Shown here: piece by piece, positions 25,000-33,234 of the stretch
Position numbering within the stretch: the first letter of the stretch is position 1
How the letters are laid out: every line of letters begins with the position of its first letter
Assembly: GCF_000143985.1 (NCBI RefSeq)
Contig: NC_014364.1
Location: 1,984,001-2,048,000, forward strand
DNA from: Sediminispirochaeta smaragdinae DSM 11293
Lineage (GTDB): Bacteria > Spirochaetota > Spirochaetia > DSM-16054 > Sediminispirochaetaceae
DNA length: 64,000 nt
Direction: 5' to 3'
Notes under the pieces: model-generated
What the model was told of the DNA's origin: nothing
Seen by the model: the letters and a program-made list of their open reading frames with translations, nothing else
The model's database searches: none
Position numbers and translations under genes: made by a program

Positions 25000-26835
25000 A
25001 TGGTTTCTTCTGAAATTTCAGCGATGGGGAAATTTAGTAAAAAAATGCATTATAATAAAACCAGATTATTTAATTACCTGCGGAATCCCCCGAATCTGAT
25101 TACCATCGTCTCTATTATCGTTCTTTTATATTTGGTAGTCATTCCGTTGTGGGAGATTCTCAGTAATACGTTTCAACTACAATTTCGTGATGCAATGAAA
25201 ACCGGCCTCTCCGAAGGCTCGTTTACCTTACGTTATTGGATACAGACTTTTGCCAGTACCATAAGTAAGGCAATGTTTTATAAACCCCTGGTCAATTCGT
25301 TGCTCATCTCTCTGAATGTCTCTGTCTTCGGTATCCTCATCGGTGGAATCCTGGCATGGCTGGTTACCCGTACTGATCTACCTTTGAAGAACTTTTTTTC
25401 ATTTATTCTCGTTGTTGCGTATATGGTTCCCTCGTGGTGTAAGGCTCTGTCTTGGCAGATTATCTTTAAAAACGATAGGATCGGCGGATATCCTGGTATG
25501 TTTCAGTCTATCTTCAAGATCGCGCCACCCAACTGGATATCGTATGGTTTTTTTCCAATCGTCATTACTTTGTCCCTGCATTATTTTGTGTTTTCTTTCC
25601 TACTCATTTCTGCGGCGTTGTCCTCCATCGGAGGGGACCTTGAAGAGATGGCGGAGATAACCGGAGCAAAACGAAGTACCATTTTGCGGAGGATTACCTT
25701 TCCTCTCGTCATGCCGGCCATCCTGTCCTCGTTTATTTTGACCTTCTCAAAGGCAATAGGCTCTTTCGGTGCACCGGCGTTTCTGGGATTGAAGGTGAAC
25801 TATTACACCTTGTCGACCATGATCTATGCCAATATCCGTAACCGTATGACCACTCAGGCGTTTACTTTGTCGATTGTATTGATTCTTGTTGCCAGTTTTA
25901 CGGTTTACCTTAACCAGAAGGCCATTGGAAAACGTAAGAGTTTTACGACAATTGGCGGAAAGAGTACACGTCGGAATTTTATAAAGCTTAAGAAATTTAA
26001 ACCCCTGGTTACCATCGCGGTTTTCCTTTTTGTCGTTTTAGGCGTCATTATGCCGCTGGTCGTTTTGGTCCTTCAAAGTCTCATGTTGAAGAAAGGGGTC
26101 TACAGTCCGAGCAATTTGACGCTTCATTTCTGGATTGGGGAGAGTAATCCCGCTATAGCCGATGGAGAGGCAGGCATTTTCCATAATCCGAGAATCTGGC
26201 TTGCACTCGTCAATACGATGAAGCTTGTTATTATAACGTCTCTAATCGCAACTGTTGTCGGCCTTCTTCTGGGATACATCATCTCAAGGGGACGCAAGAA
26301 AATCAGTGGTCGGTTTATTGAACAAATTTCTTTTACCCCTATGCTGATTCCTTCTATTGCGTTGAGTACCATCTATCTTTCAATGTTTTCCAAACAGCAG
26401 CTCTTTCTGCCTGTCCTGTACGGCACCTTTTCGTTGCTCGTTCTAATCAGCATTGTTAAATACCTGCCCTTTGCGGTTCGATCGGGAACCAGCAGCATGA
26501 TGCAAATTAATAGTGAACTTGAAGAGGCCGCAAAGATCGAGGGAACACCATGGCACAAAATTTTTTCAAGGCTGATTCTCCCTCTCGCCAAAGGAGGAAT
26601 TTTCAGTGCCTTTTTATTGATCTTTATTAGTGGAATGAAAGAGTTGGCATTGATCATGCTTTTAGTCACGCCCGAAACCTCGACCCTGACGACCTTGACC
26701 TATTCGTATACGGAGTCAGGTTTTGAGCAGTTTTCCGATGCAATTACAACATTAATTATTTTTATCATCATCGTTGTTAATTTCATTGCCAGAAAAGTCA
26801 GTAAAGCGGACATTTCTCAAGGAATAGGAGGTTGA
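25000..26835 (+). CDS. ABC importer permease, two fused BPD domains (system C)
   Basis: A 611-residue inner-membrane protein with two permease halves. EAA loops are EMAEITGAKRSTILRRITFP and EAAKIEGTPWHKIFSRLILP. A cytoplasmic N-terminal extension of about 30 polar residues precedes the first helix, and about 100 residues separate the halves. Ribosome site AAGGGGGG. The ATPase gene follows after one base. Confidence 0.93.
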   Translation: MVSSEISAMGKFSKKMHYNKTRLFNYLRNPPNLITIVSIIVLLYLVVIPLWEILSNTFQLQFRDAMKTGLSEGSFTLRYWIQTFASTISKAMFYKPLVNSLLISLNVSVFGILIGGILAWLVTRTDLPLKNFFSFILVVAYMVPSWCKALSWQIIFKNDRIGGYPGMFQSIFKIAPPNWISYGFFPIVITLSLHYFVFSFLLISAALSSIGGDLEEMAEITGAKRSTILRRITFPLVMPAILSSFILTFSKAIGSFGAPAFLGLKVNYYTLSTMIYANIRNRMTTQAFTLSIVLILVASFTVYLNQKAIGKRKSFTTIGGKSTRRNFIKLKKFKPLVTIAVFLFVVLGVIMPLVVLVLQSLMLKKGVYSPSNLTLHFWIGESNPAIADGEAGIFHNPRIWLALVNTMKLVIITSLIATVVGLLLGYIISRGRKKISGRFIEQISFTPMLIPSIALSTIYLSMFSKQQLFLPVLYGTFSLLVLISIVKYLPFAVRSGTSSMMQINSELEEAAKIEGTPWHKIFSRLILPLAKGGIFSAFLLIFISGMKELALIMLLVTPETSTLTTLTYSYTESGFEQFSDAITTLIIFIIIVVNFIARKVSKADISQGIGG

Positions 26836-26836
26836 T

Positions 26837-27976
26837 ATGAGCCGGATAGAACTGAATAAGGTAAATAAATACTATGATAAAGCACTTATCCTGAAGGATG
26901 TTGACCTTGTAGTGGAGGAGGGGGATTTCATGACCCTTCTTGGTCCGTCGGGATGTGGAAAGACCACTACGCTGCGGGTTATTTCCGGCTTGGAGAATCC
27001 TCAAAGTGGCACGGTGTCTATCGATGGCAGGGTTGTGGCCGACCCGAAAAGTGGTAGGTTTGAGCCGCCCGCCAAAAGGGATCTCAACCTTGTTTTTCAA
27101 AGCTATGCTCTTTGGCCCCATATGACCGTTTTTGAAAATGTTGCCTTTGGCCTAACTGTAAAAAAAGTTCCCAAAAACGAGATTAAGACGAACGTAATGT
27201 CCGCATTGGAGAGGATGCAAATCGGTCAGTACGCCGATCGCTATCCTTCGGAATTATCAGGTGGGCAACAACAGCGGGTTGCCATAGCACGAGCCATTGT
27301 TTCCCAACCTAAAATTCTTCTTTTAGATGAACCGCTTTCCAATTTGGATGCAAAACTCCGTATAGACATGCGTGCCGAATTAAAGCGACTGCATAAAGAG
27401 TTGAAGACCACAATCATCTACGTGACCCACGACCAGGTCGAAGCGCTTACCCTTTCTTCCAAGATCGCCGTCTATTTTGAAGGGGTGCTTACACAATGCA
27501 ATACACCAAGTGAAATCTACAATAACCCTGCTACATTGCGGGTTGCAGAGTTTATTGGTAATCCGAAGATTAATTTCCTTTCGGGTATCCTCGCGGATAT
27601 AAGGGATAATCAATTAACTGTTCAATGCAGTTTCGGGCCCCTTACATGTAAGAATATCGACGAACGAGACAATGACTCCGTAGGCATTGTTTCCGAATCA
27701 TCTTCCGGGCTTGAGGTAACCGTTGCTATTCGTCCCGAAGATATCCTTATCGAAAAAAATGAGCAAGACGGATATATCCCATGTTGCGTTTCTTCTATTC
27801 TTCCTGCCGGATCGGAAACACTGCTGGAACTCGAATTGGCAAATAGTCTTCTCATGGTGAAAGAGGTTGGCCCCCAACGCTTCGATGTCGGCGATACGGT
27901 CTGGGTCCACATGAAGCAGGAACGAATGAATTTATATGAAAATGAAAACGGCACTTTGATTATGCGTGCCCAATGA
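26837..27976 (+). CDS. ABC importer ATP-binding protein (system C)
   Basis: A 379-residue ATPase with Walker [11 protein letters not shown]-loop LVFQSYALWPH, signature LSGGQQQR, Walker [13 protein letters not shown] and switch VTHDQVEAL. The C-terminal regulatory domain includes VAIRPEDILI, typical of the MalK/FbpC group. An excellent ribosome site (TAGGAGGT) precedes it. In this system the ATPase comes before the binding protein, the reverse of systems A and B. Confidence 0.94.
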   Translation: MSRIELNKVNKYYDKALILKDVDLVVEEGDFMTLLGPSGCGKTTTLRVISGLENPQSGTVSIDGRVVADPKSGRFEPPAKRDLNLVFQSYALWPHMTVFENVAFGLTVKKVPKNEIKTNVMSALERMQIGQYADRYPSELSGGQQQRVAIARAIVSQPKILLLDEPLSNLDAKLRIDMRAELKRLHKELKTTIIYVTHDQVEALTLSSKIAVYFEGVLTQCNTPSEIYNNPATLRVAEFIGNPKINFLSGILADIRDNQLTVQCSFGPLTCKNIDERDNDSVGIVSESSSGLEVTVAIRPEDILIEKNEQDGYIPCCVSSILPAGSETLLELELANSLLMVKEVGPQRFDVGDTVWVHMKQERMNLYENENGTLIMRAQ

Positions 27977-27984
27977 TGGAATCT

Positions 27985-28024
27985 ATCGGAACCAATACAT
28001 ACACGGTTCCGATTAATTTTTTTG
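27985..28024 (+). terminator. Hairpin with T-run between ATPase and binding-protein genes
   Basis: A 9-bp stem (ATCGGAACC with GGTTCCGAT) and 11-base loop, then TAATTTTTTT. It looks like an intrinsic terminator placed inside the operon, so either read-through or an unseen promoter must serve the downstream genes. Confidence 0.6.
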
Positions 28025-28039
28025 TAAAGGAGAAAATCG

Positions 28040-29218
28040 ATGAAGCATGTAAAACGATTAGGTATTCTGGCAGTTATCCTACTTTTGGTGTTTGCATTTT
28101 CTTCCTGCTCGAATAGTAAAAGCGAGGAGGGGACAGCCTCCATTTCGGATGGGAAAAGTTGGGAGGAAACTTCAGGATTTCATGACAAACTAAGTGTGGA
28201 AGAACTTTACGAAAAAGCCAAAGAAGAAAAAACCGTTACGATCTATTCTATGTCCAGCCGACTAAACGACGTTAAAGAGAGCTTTGAAGCGCAATATCCG
28301 GGGGTTGAAGTCGTCGTCTACGATATGAGAAATTCCGAAATCCTGGAAAAGTTCCAAAGAGAATACAATGCCGGTATCCATACTGCAGACGTGCTTTTTA
28401 TAAAGGACACCGACGGGGCTGTTTATAATGAGTTCGTTAAGATGGGACTTTTGAAAGAGTATATTCCCCAAAATATGATGAAAAGCGCTCTTCCCGAGTA
28501 CCAAAAAGGCGCCTATGTTCCTTACTTTGAGATGAAGCAAATTTTTTACAATTCGGAAGTGTACGATTCTTGCCCCATTGATAATTGGTGGGATCTGACA
28601 CGTCCTGAATATAACGGTAAGATTATTCTGAGGAGTCCAATAGAAAATTCCGAAATCATGGGGCTGTTTATTGCCTTTGTAAAGAATAGTGATGATATGG
28701 CTTCTGCTTATGAAAAAGAGTTTGGTGAAAAGCTGGTTTTAAACGGAACGGAACATGCCGGTTATGAATTTTTAAAACGTCTTATCAATAATGATTTGAT
28801 TATCATGACGTCAGATACCGATATCACTGAGGCTGTCGGGGCTCCTGGACAAAGTGATCCTCCTTTCGGGATTGCAACCTCCAGCAAGATGCGTAAAGCA
28901 GGTGATGATCTGCTGATTAATGTTGCCAATGATTTGTTGCCTCGTTTGGGCGTGCTTGATCCTGCATATCTCTATATTACCGATCAATCGGAACATGTGA
29001 ATGCCGCAAAGCTTCTACTTCGTTGGATAGGGGGTGAGGCCGACGGAACGGGTGAGGGATTTAAACCCTTTCATGTCAGAGGTTCCTGGCCTTCACGTAC
29101 GGATGTTGCTCCTATCGACACACCTCCCCTGAATTCCCTGAACCTATGGCCCTTGGATCTTAACTATAACTACATGATCCTTGATGATATGCGAAATTTC
29201 TGGCTTACCTTGCAATAA
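28040..29218 (+). CDS. ABC importer substrate-binding lipoprotein (system C)
   Basis: A 392-residue lipoprotein with signal peptide and lipobox (FAFSSC). The mature part reads KTVTIYSMSSRLNDVKESFE, then HTADVLFIKDTDGAVYNEF, which is the Fe3+-type/AfuA-like solute-binding fold. No adjacent tyrosine pair is present where ferric-binding proteins carry their ligands. It is longer than the other two binding proteins, with about 45 extra residues after the lipobox. AAAGGAG precedes the ATG. Confidence 0.88.
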   Translation: MKHVKRLGILAVILLLVFAFSSCSNSKSEEGTASISDGKSWEETSGFHDKLSVEELYEKAKEEKTVTIYSMSSRLNDVKESFEAQYPGVEVVVYDMRNSEILEKFQREYNAGIHTADVLFIKDTDGAVYNEFVKMGLLKEYIPQNMMKSALPEYQKGAYVPYFEMKQIFYNSEVYDSCPIDNWWDLTRPEYNGKIILRSPIENSEIMGLFIAFVKNSDDMASAYEKEFGEKLVLNGTEHAGYEFLKRLINNDLIIMTSDTDITEAVGAPGQSDPPFGIATSSKMRKAGDDLLINVANDLLPRLGVLDPAYLYITDQSEHVNAAKLLLRWIGGEADGTGEGFKPFHVRGSWPSRTDVAPIDTPPLNSLNLWPLDLNYNYMILDDMRNFWLTLQ

Positions 29219-29230
29219 TTCTTTTCGCTT

Positions 29231-29266
29231 CGCAACCGGGATGTACATAAGGCATCTCCGGTTGCG
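29231..29266 (+). terminator. Hairpin after the system C binding-protein gene
   Basis: A 9-bp outer stem (CGCAACCGG with CCGGTTGCG) and an inner GATG/CATC pairing, starting 12 bp after the stop codon. No T-run. The position mirrors the hairpins after the other three binding-protein genes in the window. Confidence 0.55.
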
Positions 29267-29284
29267 TGCTCCAAGGACAAAAAA

Positions 29285-30157
29285 ATGCTATACGATATAA
29301 CAATGATCGGTCATGTCTGCAAAGACACTGTATTTGATGGGGGAGTTCGCTCCGAAAGTCTGGGTGGGGCGGTCTACTTCTCTTCTGCCGCCGCGCTGCG
29401 CTCGGGAAAGCATGTTCATGTTATTACAAAGGCTGCAGAACAAGATGATCTCTTGCTTGATGAGATGAGACAAAATGGGATAGCGGTCACAAGGCAGGAT
29501 TCGCCTCAAACAACCTGTATGGCGCTGCATTATGATTCGGTTGATCGTGAGCGACGTGAGATTCTTTTGGCTGCTCAGGCATCGTCGTTTTCTATTGCCT
29601 CCTTTCCGCCTGTCGAAAGCCGAATTTTTCACTTGGCAGGATTGGTAAGAGGAGAGATTCCTGAAGATTTTATCCCCCACTTGGCTCAAAAGGGTGATCT
29701 TGCCGTGGATGTTCAGGGGTTTATCCGCTGCAATGAAGGAGAAAGGCTCCTATTCAAACCCTGGGAAAACGCTGATGACTTGCTTCCTTTTATTAGATTT
29801 TTAAAAACGGATGCTGCCGAGGCGGAAATTCTCACAGGAGAGAAGGATCGAGAGAAGGCTGCTATCTTGTTGAACAGAAAAGGGGCGAAAGAGGTCCTCA
29901 TCACGCATAACAGTGAGGCCCTTTTATGCGTTGATGGTAAGATCTATACGGCTCCATTTACTCCCTCTAATTTATCCGGCCGTACAGGGCGGGGAGACAC
30001 CACTTTTGCCGCTTATCTTGCAAGACGTGTGGAAGATGCACACCCGGCCGAGGCTCTGCGGTATGCCGCTGCGCTCTGCTCTATTAAGATGGAGCATCCC
30101 GGTCCCTTTGAGGGAAGTATCAGTGAAGTATATGCGCGGATGAAAGCAATGACATAA
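29285..30157 (+). CDS. PfkB-family carbohydrate/polyol kinase (system C)
   Basis: A 290-residue paralogue of the kinase at 21503-22396; by eye about half the residues match, including IFHLAGL, RGEIP, IPHLA, GAKE and the catalytic block NLSGRTGRGDTTFAAY. The same substitutions (GG motif followed by YFSS, and GRGD in place of GAGD) occur in both, so they belong to one subfamily and probably act on related substrates. Last gene of the operon before two hairpin/T-run terminators. Confidence 0.85.
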   Translation: MLYDITMIGHVCKDTVFDGGVRSESLGGAVYFSSAAALRSGKHVHVITKAAEQDDLLLDEMRQNGIAVTRQDSPQTTCMALHYDSVDRERREILLAAQASSFSIASFPPVESRIFHLAGLVRGEIPEDFIPHLAQKGDLAVDVQGFIRCNEGERLLFKPWENADDLLPFIRFLKTDAAEAEILTGEKDREKAAILLNRKGAKEVLITHNSEALLCVDGKIYTAPFTPSNLSGRTGRGDTTFAAYLARRVEDAHPAEALRYAAALCSIKMEHPGPFEGSISEVYARMKAMT

Positions 30158-30250
30158 TATCTCGAAAAATGATAGAATTTTCCTTAAAAAGAGGTGGAAT
30201 GTATAAAACACCATTGTATTTTTAAATATATAATGGTACACTTTCTCAAC

Positions 30251-30310
30251 GGTTCGTTGAGCCGTATCTTTTTTTTCGGCTGTGCCCCGGTTCCCGCCGG
30301 GGACTTTTTT
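30251..30310 (+). terminator. Tandem terminators after system C
   Basis: A weak stem (CGGTTC/GAGCCG with one G-T pair) is followed by eight T; then a strong stem CCCCGG/CCGGGG (30285-30302) is followed by ACTTTTTT. Together they close the system C operon about 95-150 bp after the kinase gene. Confidence 0.75.
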
Positions 30311-30322
30311 AACGTTGTCTAC

Positions 30323-30465
30323 TGTTCCGAATCCTGGTGATTGAAGGGACACAATTCTTTTCCTCGCAGTCAATTGAAGGCCAAACTATGGGAAAAAGTA
30401 AGCACCGACATAAAAACAAGGATTTTACCGGCAAAAGGGCATGCATACCACCAGGATTCGGAACA
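30323..30465. mobile_element. MITE-like element with 17-bp terminal inverted repeats
   Basis: TGTTCCGAATCCTGGTG (30323-30339) is repeated as its exact reverse complement at 30449-30465. Both ends are flanked by CTAC (30319-30322 and 30466-30469), consistent with a 4-bp target-site duplication. The 143-bp interior has no full transposase. A 28-codon ORF (30388-30474, starting MGKSKHRHKNKD) runs through the right repeat and may be a transposase remnant or nothing. It probably moved with the help of a transposase encoded elsewhere. Confidence 0.65.
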
Positions 30466-30549
30466 CTACATTAAAGTTGTGTAGTGTTTTGAGTCTTGGT
30501 AACTTCTTCACCTAATCTACTGTTTGCAACACTATTTTCAAGAGCTTAC

Positions 30550-30579
30550 TTGACTGTTAAATAAGTGATATGGGATACT
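30550..30579 (+). promoter_or_regulatory. Promoter TTGACT-18-GATACT of the GntR gene
   Basis: TTGACT (30550-30555) and GATACT (30574-30579) are 18 bp apart, about 50 bp before the start codon of the GntR-type gene. Confidence 0.55.
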
Positions 30580-30628
30580 GATTCTCAATACAAAGGACAC
30601 TTTTCGTTTTTTGGAGAGAATAGAGCCA

Positions 30629-31645
30629 ATGCCTCGAGGTAGAACCAAGAAAGTTGTATCTCTCAAAAACAAGCTGATAGAGCGTATTCAGTCGGACTAT
30701 TATAAACCAGGAGACCGATTTCTTTCAAATCGATATATCGAAGAGCGGTTTGGCGTTAGCTATCAGACCGCCTATCGGATTACAAAAGAGTTGGCAGAAG
30801 AGGGGTATCTTACTCTTGTCCCTTCCTCTGGTGCCTTTATTGCAGGTCCTCAAAATAAGCTGAAAGGTGTTTCGCTTTTTTTTCAGTCAAGAGCACAACA
30901 GAAAGGTAGCTTCGGGAATCGTTTGCTAAGGGGAATTGTTCAGGAGCTGAGGCGTGCGGATATTCTTACTCAGACCTTTTATCTTGAACAAGGAGAAAAA
31001 TTGGATATTGATCCAGCTTTCTTTCCTGTCCTGTGGGAAACCCCACAACTTCTTGAGGCTATTACTACACGAAGGCAGTATTGTCTTCTACTGAATGAGC
31101 GTCCAAAACCAGGTATCAGCAGTACCTTTGTAGACAGCATTACTATCGATGATTTTTCGGGAGGAGTTACCGCTGCTGAGTTATTCCTGCAAAAGGGGAC
31201 GATCCACGATCCTGTGATCATAGCAGGCCCCGATCGTGATCTCAGAAGCATTGCTAGAGTCCAGGGCTTTCTCTCCCTTTTCCCTGATGCAAGCGTGTTT
31301 AAAGCAGATAGCTGGTATTTTGAGCCCGGATATATTCAAGCTTCAGTCTTATTTCTCAATCCTGTCGATGCGGTATTTTGTTGTAATGACCGTTTGGCTT
31401 CTGCCGTTGTCAGTTATATTTATGATCACACAAAAAAGCATGTTCCCATTATTGGTTTTGATGATGCACCGATATCGGAGCAGATGAATATTGCGACCAT
31501 AGCAATTCCCTGGGATGATTTTATAAACCTGTCGGTTGATATAATAAAGGGCAGGTTATCAAACACCCTGAATTCTACTATTCATTATGTGCTTGTGACT
31601 CGCCCTATTCATAGAGGCAATCTTATTTCTTATCACATGCCTTGA
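30629..31645 (+). CDS. GntR-type regulator with LacI-like sensor domain
   Basis: About 338 residues from the ATG at 30629, chosen over the TTG at 30611 because GGAGAG lies in front of it. A GntR winged helix (KPGDRFLSNRYIEERFGVSY, then LAEEGYLTLVPSSGAFIAGP) is followed by a periplasmic-binding-protein-like sensor (VDAVFCCNDRLASAVVSYIY, PIIGFDDAPISEQM). It is convergent with the ROK gene and probably controls the sugar cluster at 31633-39239, although I could not find a matching operator pair. Confidence 0.85.
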   Translation: MPRGRTKKVVSLKNKLIERIQSDYYKPGDRFLSNRYIEERFGVSYQTAYRITKELAEEGYLTLVPSSGAFIAGPQNKLKGVSLFFQSRAQQKGSFGNRLLRGIVQELRRADILTQTFYLEQGEKLDIDPAFFPVLWETPQLLEAITTRRQYCLLLNERPKPGISSTFVDSITIDDFSGGVTAAELFLQKGTIHDPVIIAGPDRDLRSIARVQGFLSLFPDASVFKADSWYFEPGYIQASVLFLNPVDAVFCCNDRLASAVVSYIYDHTKKHVPIIGFDDAPISEQMNIATIAIPWDDFINLSVDIIKGRLSNTLNSTIHYVLVTRPIHRGNLISYHMP

Positions 31646-32550
31646 TGGCTATCCTTTGCAAAACAGGATGCGCCTATTGCCCCTGCATAATCTTTCAGAT
31701 TGGGTATGATGAGCGACACTCGTTCGCCGTTAGGTCTCCATTCAAACTGATCGAGGAAATTATGTAATGGTATAAATAAATCCTTACCAGCCTTTGCAAT
31801 TCCCCCGCCGATGATAATTGCTTCTGGATCAAGAATATTGATGAGTGAAGCAATTGCCGCCGCAAGAGCCCTGACTGATTCAAGCCAGATCGAAGTTGCA
31901 TACGGATCATTCTGTCGATAACGCTCGACGAGTATTTTTGTCGAGCTAATGCGTCCTTCTGTTCGTTCGGAAATAGAGTTATCTCCTATATAAGTATCGA
32001 TACTACCGGGAGTACCGCAAATATCGGGGCCTCCTTTGTAATTTACACTGAGGTGCCCAATATGGCCGGCTCTTCCCAACCTCCCTTGAAATAATTTCCC
32101 GTCGAGCATAATCGCTCCACCGACTCCAGTTCCAAGAGTGAGCATGATAACATCTTTTCGTCCTTTTGCAGCACCAAGCTGCACTTCCCCGTAAAGAGCA
32201 GCTTGTGCGTCGTTAAGGACAAAAATTTTCCCGGGAGAATCGAGGTAGACTTCCCAGTCTAAGTTTTCCAAACCAAGGAGACGGCCTGGCATCGCTGTAA
32301 TTCTTTTGTTGTTTGTATCTGCAAGCCCGGGAGATGAAATACCGATCCACGATGGATCACGACCCTGTTCGCTTTTAATTTTGCTTATCCCTTGGCGAAT
32401 ACGCTGTGCCCATATTGGGGCTCCTTGCTGAAGGCTCTCGAAATGATCGTTCGTCTCCCACAGATAGTTTTTCAGGATCACCCGATTTTCCTGCATTACT
32501 ACTGCCTTAATGAGCGTTCCTCCCAAATCAATGCCTATCCCGTAGTTCAT
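31633..32550 (-). CDS. ROK-family sugar kinase or regulator-type protein
   Basis: About 305 residues from the ATG at 32550 (CGGAG 8 bases upstream). The ATP-binding start GIGIDLGGTLIKAVVM and TLGTGVGGAIMLDG are typical of ROK kinases such as glucokinase or N-acetylmannosamine kinase. There is no DNA-binding domain. The zinc-binding cluster, normally C-x-C-G-x2-G-C-x-E, reads ICGTPGSIDTY here, with only one of the cysteines left, although the preceding GHIGH is kept. Last gene of a minus-strand operon with a transaldolase-like and a SIS-domain gene. Overlaps the GntR gene by 13 bases tail to tail. Confidence 0.88.
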   Translation of the reverse strand: MNYGIGIDLGGTLIKAVVMQENRVILKNYLWETNDHFESLQQGAPIWAQRIRQGISKIKSEQGRDPSWIGISSPGLADTNNKRITAMPGRLLGLENLDWEVYLDSPGKIFVLNDAQAALYGEVQLGAAKGRKDVIMLTLGTGVGGAIMLDGKLFQGRLGRAGHIGHLSVNYKGGPDICGTPGSIDTYIGDNSISERTEGRISSTKILVERYRQNDPYATSIWLESVRALAAAIASLINILDPEAIIIGGGIAKAGKDLFIPLHNFLDQFEWRPNGERVSLIIPNLKDYAGAIGASCFAKDSHQGM

Positions 32551-32574
32551 CTTTCTTGCTCCGATATATTCCAC

Positions 32575-33222
32575 TCAGTAATTTTCAATATTCTGCCAGT
32601 CGGCATGAAAAGCTTCTATTGCTTCATCGACGAGATCTTGGCGGAGAAAGGATTCGACATCTTTTTCCCAAATAAAACCTGATTTGATGCCCTGTTCGGC
32701 ATACGTTTCAATTTCCGTTGCATGATAAATTCCTGTACAAATTTCAATATTAAGTTGTTGTCGGTCAATTATTTTCTGCATCTTTATAACGCCTTCCATT
32801 TTACTCATGATATTGCGTTTCTGCAGCATTCCTGAGTATGGGGCAATTTGTTTCGCACCGGCTGCGGAAGCCAGTAACATCCAAGAACTTGTAGGAACCA
32901 CTGTTGCCATAGTAGGGATATTCCGATCAGCAAGCCTTCGAATTACCTCTATACCCTCAAGGCTTGCAGGAACCTTGATTCGAATTTTCTCCGGGTTAAT
33001 AGAAAGCATTCGTTCCGCCTCTTCCAGCATTTCTTTTGTGCTTCCGTCCTTGAGTTGGAAATAGGCGATATCTGCGATAGAAATAATATCTCGAAACAGT
33101 TCTACTTTGTTTTTGTTTTCAAGTGAAACAACATGTGGATTGGTAATGACTCCTTTAAAGAATCCATATCGAAGACAAGTCTCGATTCGCCGCATATTCG
33201 CTGTTGCCAACCAAAAATCCAT
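32575..33222 (-). CDS. Transaldolase/fructose-6-phosphate-aldolase-like protein
   Basis: A 215-residue TIM-barrel protein, the length of the short transaldolase/FSA group. Motifs are FKGVITNPHVV, the Schiff-base lysine in RIKVPASLEGIEVI (about residue 83), and LASAAGAKQIAPYSGML. Family members make or break C3 aldol adducts of sugar phosphates. The usual aromatic and serine positions around PTSSW differ from E. coli FsaA, so the substrate may differ. It lies between the SIS-domain and ROK genes, spaced 12 and 24 bp. Confidence 0.87.
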   Translation of the reverse strand: MDFWLATANMRRIETCLRYGFFKGVITNPHVVSLENKNKVELFRDIISIADIAYFQLKDGSTKEMLEEAERMLSINPEKIRIKVPASLEGIEVIRRLADRNIPTMATVVPTSSWMLLASAAGAKQIAPYSGMLQKRNIMSKMEGVIKMQKIIDRQQLNIEICTGIYHATEIETYAEQGIKSGFIWEKDVESFLRQDLVDEAIEAFHADWQNIENY

Positions 33223-33234
33223 ACTACTACCTCC

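Noticed and set aside
7383-30157. Annotation of the three importers as iron(III) transporters
   Set aside because: No paired ligand tyrosines at the expected position, no Fur-like palindrome, and the partner genes are carbohydrate or phosphoester enzymes.
30388-30474. 28-codon ORF in the MITE-like element
   Set aside because: Too short and unmatched to be called a gene; it may be a transposase remnant and is mentioned only under the element.
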